Part shown: in pieces, positions 1-8,300 of the stretch | Position numbering within the stretch: position 1 is the stretch's first letter | Layout of the letters: every line of letters starts with the position of its first letter | Source: Promethearchaeota archaeon | GTDB lineage: Archaea; Asgardarchaeota; Lokiarchaeia; Sigynarchaeales; SOKP01 | DNA length: 23,833 nt | NCBI GenBank assembly: GCA_016839845.1 | Contig: JAEOTL010000441.1 | Span: 1-23,833 of the forward strand | Direction: 5' to 3' | Position numbers and translations under genes: made by a program | Notes under the pieces: model-generated | Database searches by the model: none | Seen by the model: the letters and a program-made list of their open reading frames with translations, nothing else | Told to the model about the DNA's origin: nothing

Positions 1-1050
1 CAAATTGAAAAGTATATCCATACCTGCTTTCATGTGGCTATGTATGAACCGTATATAGAACTAGCGAAACGACTCTGTGAAATAACTCCTGGAAACTTTC
101 CTAAAATGGCATTTTTTGCGAATAGTGGGGCTGAAGCAGTCGATAATGCGATAAAAATTGCTCGATATTATACAAAACGCTCAGGGATAATTACTTTTGA
201 AAATGCATTTCACGGAAGAACGTTTATGGGAATGAGTTTAACGAGTAAAGTAAAACCATATAAATTGGGATTCGGACCATTTGCCCCTGAAATTTATCGT
301 TTACCTTTTGGTGATGCTGAATTATTTGAAACCTTTCTCATCGATCATGTAGCACCAGAATCGGTTGCCGCAATCATCGCAGAACCTATTCAAGGAGAGG
401 GCGGTTTTATAACACCCCCTAGGGATTTCTTCCCTAAACTTGCTAAAATTTGCAAAGAGAATGGAATACTGTTTATTGCTGATGAAATTCAATCAGGAAT
501 GGGTCGAACCGGAAGAATGTTTGCTATTGAACATTGGGGTGTTGAACCCGATATCATGCTTCTTGCAAAAAGTTTAGCAGCTGGATTCCCCTTAAGCGCG
601 ATTGTAGGACGTAAAGAGATTATGGATTCTCCTCATATTGGTGGATTAGGGGGCACATATGGTGGTAACCCCGTAGCATGCAGAGCAGCATTAGCAGTTT
701 TAGATATATTTAAAGAAGAAAACATTTTGCAGAAAGCTGAACTCTTAGGGAAAAAATTAAATAACCAGATTGAAATATGGCAGAAGGAGTTTAAAATCAT
801 TGGTACTCTTCATGGTATAGGTTCTATGGTTGCTTTTGATATTATTGACCCGAAAACTAACAAACCCGCAAAAGATAAAGCTTCAGAATTAACTAATATG
901 TGTCATAAGAATGGTTTGATAATTCTTACATGTGGAAAATACGGGAATACAATAAGATTACTCATGCCTTTAGTAATAAGCGACGATGATTTGAAAAGGG
1001 GGCTTAATATTATTGAAGAAAACCTAAAAATTCTAGAGAAAGGAGATTAA
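1..1050 (+). CDS. Class III aminotransferase, 4-aminobutyrate aminotransferase type (5' truncated)
   Basis: A PLP-dependent transaminase of the GabT/acetylornithine group, probably moving an amino group from an omega-amino acid such as GABA to 2-oxoglutarate in the cytoplasm. The frame is open from base 1, so the gene begins upstream. The GTG at 34 is internal: the codons before it (QIEKYIHTCFH) align with the family's conserved 'FLHTCF' stretch. About 90-100 N-terminal residues appear to be missing. Visible motifs are the cofactor-binding FANSGAEAVDNAIKIAR, HGRTFMGMSLT, the DEIQSGMGRTG block and the Schiff-base lysine in LLAKSLAAGFPLSAIVG (codon 568-570). The family is clear; GABA as the substrate is inferred from overall resemblance to GabT. 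The stop overlaps that of the convergent peptidase gene by four bases. Confidence 0.9.
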   Translation, partial: QIEKYIHTCFHVAMYEPYIELAKRLCEITPGNFPKMAFFANSGAEAVDNAIKIARYYTKRSGIITFENAFHGRTFMGMSLTSKVKPYKLGFGPFAPEIYRLPFGDAELFETFLIDHVAPESVAAIIAEPIQGEGGFITPPRDFFPKLAKICKENGILFIADEIQSGMGRTGRMFAIEHWGVEPDIMLLAKSLAAGFPLSAIVGRKEIMDSPHIGGLGGTYGGNPVACRAALAVLDIFKEENILQKAELLGKKLNNQIEIWQKEFKIIGTLHGIGSMVAFDIIDPKTNKPAKDKASELTNMCHKNGLIILTCGKYGNTIRLLMPLVISDDDLKRGLNIIEENLKILEKGD

Positions 1051-2351
1051 GAATTCTTTTCATCTCCAACTACTCCGCACCAATCCTTAAGAACGCTAAG
1101 TATTATCTCTGTTGTTTTTACAGTTGAATTAATGGAAACTCGCTCATCAATAGAGTGAGATCTTTCTCCATACGGGCCAAATGTCACCGCGGGGATTCCA
1201 TTATTTACAAAAAATCGTGCATCTAATCCCGCGGAACCCCCAACATATACCGGTTCCGTATTGGTAAGTTCTTGTATCTTTTTATCAAATAATTTTACGA
1301 AGGGATGTTCGGGATCCTGTTCATGAGGTTTTGCTTTCCAACCAAACCACTCAACTTTAGGGGGATTTTCTTTCAACCAAGGATCCTTATTTGCTGTATT
1401 TTGTATTGTCGTTTCAACTTGATCCATAACCATTTCTCGGGTTTCACCGGGTGGAAAGCCAATTCGACACTGTAGAACACATAAAGCAGGTACTGTTGAT
1501 GGCCAATCCCCAGAATTAATTACACCGATATTAAGGGTTGTTGCTCTTCCCTTCATTCTCGGATCTACTTCAGCGTATTTATAACTGATTTTCTTCTGTC
1601 TCTCCTCGTTTAAAGAAGTAAGAGCTTCGATAATAGGTTGCATCTTCACAATCGCATTTACACCATAATGAGCATTCGCGGCATGGGCGGGGATTCCCTT
1701 GACAATTACTCTAAAGTACATGACTCCCGCGCTAGCAATACCTATTGTAAGACCTCCAGGTTCGGTAATGATTGCTGCATCTGCTTTAGGTTGAGTCAGG
1801 CGCATATATAAATTACCACCTATCCCACCATCCTCCTCGTCGGTGGTTGTTTCAATAATAATATCACCTTTTAATTGAGTATCTGTCTCTAGTAAAGCTT
1901 GAACCGCAAAAATAATTGCTGCAACTCCTGCTTTCATATCTCCAGCACCACGTCCATATAAAAAATCACCCTCCACTTCACCACCCCAAGGATCATGAGT
2001 CCAATGTTCAATTGGTTCTGGACTGACAACATCAACGTGCCCACTTAAACATATTGATTTACCATTTCCTGATCCTTTAAGGATTCCCATTACGTTCGGT
2101 CGATTTTCATAACCGTACTTAACAAAGGAAGTAGTCTTAAAATAGTCATCGTTTTTTTCGAGTATAGAAACGTCGGGATAAACATACTCAGGATTAAGAT
2201 TCAGTTCAGAAAGCTTCTGGAAGATGAATTTTTGGACTTCTTCTTCTTTCCCTGAGACACTAGGAATCTTTACGAGATCTTGAATGAGTTTAATAAGTTT
2301 GTCTTTATTGTCTCGAACCCAAACTATAGCATCTTGATTCTTTGAATTCAT
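1047..2351 (-). CDS. M20-family metallopeptidase (ArgE/DapE/CPG2-like)
   Basis: A cytoplasmic zinc amidohydrolase of the acetylornithine deacetylase / succinyl-diaminopimelate desuccinylase / carboxypeptidase G2 family, 434 residues, normal length. Metal ligands and catalytic residues are present: H105 and D107 (SGHVDVVS), bridging D138 (GAGDMKAG), the catalytic and zinc glutamates E172/E173 (TTTDEEDGG), E197 (ITEPGG) and H399 (GERSHSIDERV). The inserted dimerisation domain spans about residues 205-320. The ATG at 2349-2351 follows AGTGATAAA, a partial anti-SD match. The substrate cannot be told from sequence: no arginine or lysine biosynthesis genes lie nearby, so a peptide or N-acyl amino acid degradation role is as likely as biosynthesis. 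It converges on the aminotransferase gene and diverges from the acyl-CoA synthetase gene. Confidence 0.9.
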   Translation of the reverse strand: MNSKNQDAIVWVRDNKDKLIKLIQDLVKIPSVSGKEEEVQKFIFQKLSELNLNPEYVYPDVSILEKNDDYFKTTSFVKYGYENRPNVMGILKGSGNGKSICLSGHVDVVSPEPIEHWTHDPWGGEVEGDFLYGRGAGDMKAGVAAIIFAVQALLETDTQLKGDIIIETTTDEEDGGIGGNLYMRLTQPKADAAIITEPGGLTIGIASAGVMYFRVIVKGIPAHAANAHYGVNAIVKMQPIIEALTSLNEERQKKISYKYAEVDPRMKGRATTLNIGVINSGDWPSTVPALCVLQCRIGFPPGETREMVMDQVETTIQNTANKDPWLKENPPKVEWFGWKAKPHEQDPEHPFVKLFDKKIQELTNTEPVYVGGSAGLDARFFVNNGIPAVTFGPYGERSHSIDERVSINSTVKTTEIILSVLKDWCGVVGDEKNS

Positions 2352-2473
2352 TTTATCACTTTTTTTTCTTTAATTTCTCTTATGAAGAATGATATAAATG
2401 AATAACTATGAAGAACTAGGGATTTAAGAATCACTTTCAATAAATTTAATTTTGAAATTATATTATTTCAGAC

Positions 2474-3874
2474 GTGGAAAAGATAAACTACTTTCAGAAA
2501 TTATTTTACCCAAAATCGATAGCTTTTATTGGTGCTTCAGACAAGAGAATCTGGCAAGTTCAAGGTTATGTTGATAGAGGGTACCCTGGGAAATTCTATA
2601 TTGTATCCAAAAGAAGTGAGAAGATATTTGATATTGAGTGTCTTAAAGATATATCCGAACTTCCAGATGGGATTGATCTTGCGATAATTGCGATAGTAAG
2701 GGACCAATTAGTGGATGTTGTTAAACAATGTATTGAAAAAAACTTTGCAACAATCCATATTTTTTCAGCAGGAACAGGGGAATTTGATGAACAGGGAAGG
2801 GAAATTGAAGATGAGATATATAGAATGCTAAAAAACAGTTCTACTAGGGCAATTGGCCCAAATTGTATGGGACTTTATTCTACAGGAGGACGATTCACTT
2901 TCAATCCATCATTTAAAGCAGATCCAGTTGGAAACACGGTATTTATCTCTCAATCTGGCGATCTTACGGAAAGATTTGTAAATAACTTAAATTATCTTGG
3001 TGTTAATTTTTCAGCAGCAGCAAGCATCGGTAATTCAATTTCATTAAATGTAACAGATCTTATTCAATATTTTAATGAAGATGATAATACTGAAATAATT
3101 TGCGCTTATTTTGAAGGATTTTCCAGATTTCATAAGAATGAAGGAAGAAGACTTTATAACGTTATCAAAAAAATAAAGAAACCCTTAATATTTCTAAGAA
3201 GTGGAAAGACTACAGAAGGTAAAAGATCTGCAGAATCCCATACGGGGAGTTTAACTACTTCAGACCAAATTTGGGACGCTCTATTCACTCAGACGAGTGC
3301 CATTCAAGTCAATTCTTTTGAAGAATTATCTGACACTGCTTTAGCTTTCTATTATGCCAAGGATATAATTCCGCGTGAAAAGGGGGTTCTGTTGATGACT
3401 TGGTCAGGAGGAAATGCTACGATAGCAACGGATTTAATATCCCAGCTTGGGGTACCTATCCCTGAATTTAGTACTGAAACTAAGGGAAGATTGAAAAAAA
3501 TGATTCGATATGGGGGGGTAGTAAATCCACTTGATCTTCCATGGAAAAACTTTTCAGATGATTATTCACAAATTGCGAGGATCGCAATAGAAGAACCTTA
3601 TATTGGTTGTGTCTTGGCTGAAACATATCAACCTTTTGAGCAAAATTCCCGGGATAACTATTATGACAATCTAAAATTTCTCAGAGATTTATGTCAAGAG
3701 CTAAGAAAACCTTTTTTTCTATCCTTACCCTTTGAAACTTATTCAGGGAGGGAAAGCTATAGAAAAAAGGTTATAGATATGGGTGTTCCCGTTTTTCAGA
3801 GTTTCGAAAGGGCTGCAAGAGCTTTCCTTCATTTATATGAATACAAAAAAAGGATGGATATGCATAATGACTAG
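2474..3874 (+). CDS. ADP-forming acyl-CoA synthetase, alpha-type (CoA-binding plus ligase-CoA domains)
   Basis: Resembles the alpha subunit of archaeal ADP-forming acetyl/acyl-CoA synthetase, which makes ATP from acyl-CoA, ADP and phosphate. A Rossmann CoA-binding domain (about 8-135, with FIGASD near the start and GPNCMGL at 128-134) is followed by two succinyl-CoA-ligase-like domains (about 150-295 and 300-460). The phospho-carrier histidine of the family is kept: H256 in SAESHTGSL. The SQSG loop reads SQSGDL, where SQSGAL or SQSGGL is usual. The protein is 466 residues, the length of an alpha subunit; the ATP-grasp beta domain is neither fused nor encoded in this window, so a partner must be elsewhere if this is an active ADP-forming enzyme. 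The start is GTG at 2474 (the frame closes at TGA 2453-2455). No SD is visible. Confidence 0.85.
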   Translation: MEKINYFQKLFYPKSIAFIGASDKRIWQVQGYVDRGYPGKFYIVSKRSEKIFDIECLKDISELPDGIDLAIIAIVRDQLVDVVKQCIEKNFATIHIFSAGTGEFDEQGREIEDEIYRMLKNSSTRAIGPNCMGLYSTGGRFTFNPSFKADPVGNTVFISQSGDLTERFVNNLNYLGVNFSAAASIGNSISLNVTDLIQYFNEDDNTEIICAYFEGFSRFHKNEGRRLYNVIKKIKKPLIFLRSGKTTEGKRSAESHTGSLTTSDQIWDALFTQTSAIQVNSFEELSDTALAFYYAKDIIPREKGVLLMTWSGGNATIATDLISQLGVPIPEFSTETKGRLKKMIRYGGVVNPLDLPWKNFSDDYSQIARIAIEEPYIGCVLAETYQPFEQNSRDNYYDNLKFLRDLCQELRKPFFLSLPFETYSGRESYRKKVIDMGVPVFQSFERAARAFLHLYEYKKRMDMHND

Positions 3875-3901
3875 CGAAAGGATGAAGGAGAAAAATAAGC
3901 A

Positions 3902-4540
3902 TCAATTTTCTTTAAAAATATAACAAAATTGGCAAAAATCTTCCCCATCGGCAATAGTTTTCGGTCTTTTAAAATCAATCCATTCTTCAACAGCTTCTGC
4001 AAAAATATCATCATAAAAACATAAAATGGGGGCTAAAGCCAATTCGTCATGAACCTTGAAAATCTCATAAAAGATACACTTGTTTAAATGAAATTCTAAT
4101 ACTTTCTCATTATCGTTAATAAATTTTGGATTAAATGAACTATATGTGGTACTTGTCCCATAAATAGTGCTTTCCTTAAATGTTTTCCATCTGTCTTCAA
4201 CCATACTTAATTCATTCTTTTGCATGTCTGCTAAGGGTCCTACAAGTTCTCGAAAGATTTTCATTGATATTTCTTTTATTTCCTCAATCGAAACATCAGG
4301 AGAAATTTCAATTTTTAAAGCACGGGACAATGCGATAATAAAACACGCTGTGACTACATGAATCTGTTGGTTTATATCTTTAGGTTCTACTTCCTTTGTT
4401 AAAGGTGAGTTCAAGACAATATCGAATTCTTCTATAATTGATAAAATAATTCTCTCCAGAAGCAGATCGCTAAAAATTTCACTTAATACATTCTTTGAAA
4501 CATAAAGATACTGTTGAAAAAGATTTTCTAGATTGGTCAT
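3902..4540 (-). CDS. L-2-amino-thiazoline-4-carboxylic acid hydrolase family protein
   Basis: A 212-residue protein whose C-terminal third matches what I recall of the ATC-hydrolase family (named for bacterial enzymes that open 2-amino-thiazoline-4-carboxylate to S-carbamoyl-cysteine). The recognisable block is EFHLNKCIFYEIF, then LAPILCFYDDIFAE, then the closing FKRPKTIADGEDFCQFCYIF. The N-terminal half is helical and less conserved. Most family members in anaerobes have no tested function, so the true substrate is unknown. Start ATG at 4538-4540 has no good SD; a 7-bp inverted repeat abuts it (4541-4557). It converges on the acyl-CoA synthetase gene with 27 bases between the stops. Confidence 0.72.
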   Translation of the reverse strand: MTNLENLFQQYLYVSKNVLSEIFSDLLLERIILSIIEEFDIVLNSPLTKEVEPKDINQQIHVVTACFIIALSRALKIEISPDVSIEEIKEISMKIFRELVGPLADMQKNELSMVEDRWKTFKESTIYGTSTTYSSFNPKFINDNEKVLEFHLNKCIFYEIFKVHDELALAPILCFYDDIFAEAVEEWIDFKRPKTIADGEDFCQFCYIFKEN

Positions 4541-4557
4541 CTTAAAAGCTTTTTAAG
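4541..4557. repeat. Inverted repeat upstream of the ATC-hydrolase-like gene
   Basis: CTTAAAAGCTTTTTAAG: perfect 7-bp arms (CTTAAAA / TTTTAAG) around GCT, directly next to the start codon of the reverse-strand gene and inside the 82-base divergent region shared with the methyltransferase gene at 4623. Could be an operator or an mRNA hairpin masking the start; chance is possible in A+T-rich DNA. Confidence 0.35.
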
Positions 4558-4622
4558 GAGAATAATATATCGGTTAAAGAAGACAAAAAACATTAATATT
4601 TCGAAATTACATATCAAGTATT

Positions 4623-5264
4623 ATGGGGATTGACGAAAAGAAAGCATACTGGGATAGTCGTTATTCCAAGGAAGGGAAAATTTGGGGAGATACGCCTAGC
4701 ATGTCTGCCCAATATGCCTTAAAATTATTTAAAAAATATAGGATAAATACTATTCTCGTTCCAGGTTCCGGGTATGGGAGACACACAAAATTTTTTTCAA
4801 ACTTAAATTATAAAGTAACTGGAATCGAGCTTTCTCCCGTCGCTTTTAATATAGCTAAAAAATTTGACCTTAAATCAAAATTTATTAATGATTCTGCTAT
4901 AACAATTGAATCATTAGGGAATAAATTTGATGCAATATTTTGTTTTAATTTGTTGCACTTATTTCTCCAACAAAAGCGCGAGGAATTTCTTAGGAACAGT
5001 TATAATCAATTACATGCTAAAGGTTATATATTTTTTACGGTGTTTTCTGAAGAAGAGCACACTTTAGGAAAAGGTAAAATGATAGAGGAGTTCACTTTTG
5101 AAAGTAAATCTGGAAGACCGACTCATTACTTCACAAAACATGATTTAATTAATCAGTTTCATGAATTCAGCGTTATAGAGGAGGGAATTATAGAAGAACC
5201 TGAAGATCATGGTGAAAGAGGAAGTCATTCTCATATTTTAAGATATATATTTGCTGAGAAGTAA
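4623..5264 (+). CDS. Class I SAM-dependent methyltransferase
   Basis: A 213-residue soluble methyltransferase with a seven-strand Rossmann fold. Motif I is ILVPGSGYGRHT (about 44-55) and the acidic end of strand 2 is GIEL (about 67-70). The substrate side ends with HGERGSHSHILRYIFAEK, which resembles small TehB/thiol-methyltransferase-like proteins often labelled tellurite-resistance-like. The size and the N-terminal WDSRYSKEGKIWGDTPS pattern fit that group. The substrate is unknown. ATG 4623 has no SD, and the A+T-rich ATTAATATTT about 30 bases upstream could serve a leaderless transcript. It is divergent from the ATC-hydrolase-like gene and convergent with the PKD protein gene. Confidence 0.85.
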   Translation: MGIDEKKAYWDSRYSKEGKIWGDTPSMSAQYALKLFKKYRINTILVPGSGYGRHTKFFSNLNYKVTGIELSPVAFNIAKKFDLKSKFINDSAITIESLGNKFDAIFCFNLLHLFLQQKREEFLRNSYNQLHAKGYIFFTVFSEEEHTLGKGKMIEEFTFESKSGRPTHYFTKHDLINQFHEFSVIEEGIIEEPEDHGERGSHSHILRYIFAEK

Positions 5265-5299
5265 AAAATATTGATAATTTAAATTTTTAAGAATATAAT

Positions 5300-5310
5300 A
5301 AAAAAAAAAA
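5300..5310 (-). terminator. T-tract terminator after the PKD protein gene
   Basis: Eleven consecutive T on the reverse strand, starting 7 bases after the stop codon of the PKD gene. Archaeal RNA polymerase terminates at T-rich tracts without needing a hairpin. The tract lies in the short convergent gap with the methyltransferase gene. Confidence 0.6.
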
Positions 5311-5317
5311 GAGGATT

Positions 5318-8300
5318 TTATTTGCTATGACAGTTACAGTATTGAGTCTCTTTCTTTGCCCTTCTAATAGCCGTTTGTGAGTACCTCCATGCCATAAGAA
5401 AATCATACATAGCACACAAGTAATCTTGGTTTAATGATTCTTCTTTACCTTTTTCAAAATAACAATGAGCTTTTGAGAGGTAATAATCATATTTCCACTG
5501 AAATTTTGGATTAATAACCTTAGTGTCTTCTGCAAGAGCAATAGCATATTCAGCAAGGAGTTCATCTGCCTCAACTAGGTTTTGGATTATAAATTCATTC
5601 GATTCGGTCATTATAAATTTTTGAAAATACATTACAGCGATCATCTCAAAAATAAAGATTATAGCACCCTTCCCGGGATCAATGTGAGTAGAATTTATCC
5701 ATAAGTTTTCGCAAAGACTTTTTTCGATGAATTTTATAACATGATCAATCTTTTTATCAAAGCATTTTTCACCAGTTTTTAGGTTTTCAAGATCGATTAG
5801 CGTTTTTAGTTTTAGTTCTCTTGGATTTGACATCTCTACCAATCTACTATCAGTTCCAATACCACCATCATCATCCATGACTGTGAGTGTTATTAGAAAT
5901 TCTCCAGCGGAATCATAAGTATGACTAATAATTTCTATTATTTCTACTGGAAAAGTAGAGAGACTATTTAGATAAAGAGTAATGTCATCATCTGAGGTAT
6001 CACCCCAACTCCAAATGAATGTTAAGTCATCTGCTCCTGGATCAAAAGCACTACCCGTAGCATTAACTGAATCAGTAGAAAGCATTATTTCAATATTATC
6101 AATCATTACTGTTGGGGCGATATTGTTTACAGTAACAATTAAAGTATCAATATCTACACCCCCATCATCATCGGTTACCATCAAAGTTACTGGATACTTC
6201 CCATTATCTGCATAGATATGAGTAGGATCCAATATATCTGTAATAATCGCTCCATCACCGAAATCCCATTCGATTGTATGAGTATCTAATACCCCTGGAT
6301 CACTAAAGGTTCCACTAAAACTTACTTCATCTCCTTCATTGACAGTTTGGTCATATCCAATGTTCACGGCAGGGGCAATATTGTTTACTGTCACGATTAA
6401 AGAGTCAGTTCCAATATCACCATCATTATCAGTTATTGATAAAATAACTACATAAATGCCGTCATTTTCATAAGTATGACCTACAATCAATGAATCTACT
6501 GCCGAGGTTCCATCACCAAACTCCCACTCAATAATATGAGTGTCTAAAATTCCAGGATCACTAAAGGATCCACTGAAACTTACCTCATCTCCTTCATCGA
6601 TAGTAATATCCTCTCCAATCATGACGAAAGGAGCAGCATTATTTACTGTTACTAGTAGGGTATCTGTACTTGTGTCTCCATCATCGTCGGTTACAGTTAA
6701 AATAACCGTAAACAGCCCATTATCCTCATAAGTATGAGATGGATTTAAGGTGTTTGAAATTACGGTACCATCACCCAAATCCCATTCAATGGTATGAGTG
6801 TCTAATGCACCGGGGTCGACAAAATTTCCGCTAAAGATTACGATATCTCCTTCCGTAACAATAAGATCACTCCCAGCATCTACGATTGGTGCAACATTAT
6901 TTACAGTAAGAAGAATTGTATCAGTGTCAGAATCGCCATCATCGTCGGTTATAGTGAGAGTTACTGCGTATTTTTCATTATCCTCATAGACATGATCAAT
7001 ATTTAATGTACCCATTACTATTGTTCCATCACCGAAATCCCATAAAATTGTGTGTGTATCAAAAATTCCAGGATCTGTGAAGCTTCCAGAGAAACTTACA
7101 AGATCACCTTCATTAACTGTTTGATCCTCTCCAATTGATACTGCTGGGGCAACATTATTTACAGTTACAGTTAGAGAATCGGTTTCAGTCCCACCATCAT
7201 TATCTGTCACAGTCAATGTGACTACATATAGGCCGTTATCTCCATAAGTGTGAGATGGATTTAATGTTCCCGAAATTGTGGATCCTTCACCGAAATCCCA
7301 CTCAATTGTGTGAGTATCAAAATCACCCGGATCGATAAAACTTCCACTAAAAATGACAATATCTCCTTCATTTACAGTTTGATCAATCCCAGCATCTACG
7401 AGAGGAGCAACATTGTTAACTGTGATTACAGCCGTATCTGAACCGAAAGCTCCGTCATCGTCTGTAGCAGTCAATATGACAGTATACATCCCATTGTCAG
7501 CATAAATATGGGTGGGGGTTAAAGTGCCTATAATTATTGTTCCATCTCCTAAATCCCATTCTAATGTATGAGTATCTAAACCTCCTAAATCGGTCACAAT
7601 TCCGTTGAAATTTATTTCCTCACCTTCGCCAACAGTTTGATCTTCTCCTGCGTATACCATGGGTGCGACATTATTTGCTACTATAGTTAGTGAATCAGAA
7701 TCGGTTCCCCCATCGTCATCAGTAACCGTTAATGTAGCGGTATAAACACCATTATCCTCATAAATATGGGCAGGGGTTAATATACCCATTGCTACATTTC
7801 CATCACCGAAATCCCATTCGATAGTGTGCGTGTCTAAACTTCCTGGGTCATGGAATGTTCCACTGAAACTTACAACCTCACCTTCATCGACATTCACATC
7901 ACTTCCAGCATCTACGGAAGGTGCTACATTATCCACTGTAAAAAGAAGTGAATCCGAATTTGTATCTCCGTCGTCATCTGTTACTACTATTGTCACCACG
8001 TATATCCCATTGTCTTCATACGTGTGTGTACCATTAACAGTACCAACTCCTTCCCAATATTCATTATCAATAGGTTCAATAACAATTCCAGACTCAATCG
8101 TACCATCACCCCAGTCAATAAGAGCTGAATGAGAATCAAACTCTCCCTGATCTGTAAATGTTGCTAAAATGAGTGAATTTTCAGAACCTTCTTGAGTATT
8201 CTGATCTTCCATAGCAGAGACAATCGGAATAATATTACTTACCGTAACTATCAACGTATCTGTTCCAACACCTCCCTCACTATCAGTAACCGTTAGCAAA

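Noticed and set aside
34..36. GTG at 34 as the start of the first gene
   Set aside because: The frame is open to base 1 and the codons before it match conserved family sequence, so the gene is cut by the window edge.
6125..7930. CRISPR-like or satellite repeat
   Set aside because: The period is 258 bases, the repeats are translated PKD domains in one frame, and there are no spacers.
5982..8132. Forward-strand open frames inside the PKD gene (5982-6215, 6540-6731, 6798-6989, 7824-8132)
   Set aside because: They recur with the 258-base period, are Ser/Thr/Val-rich translations of the antisense of the repeats and have no SD; they are by-products of the PKD codon pattern.
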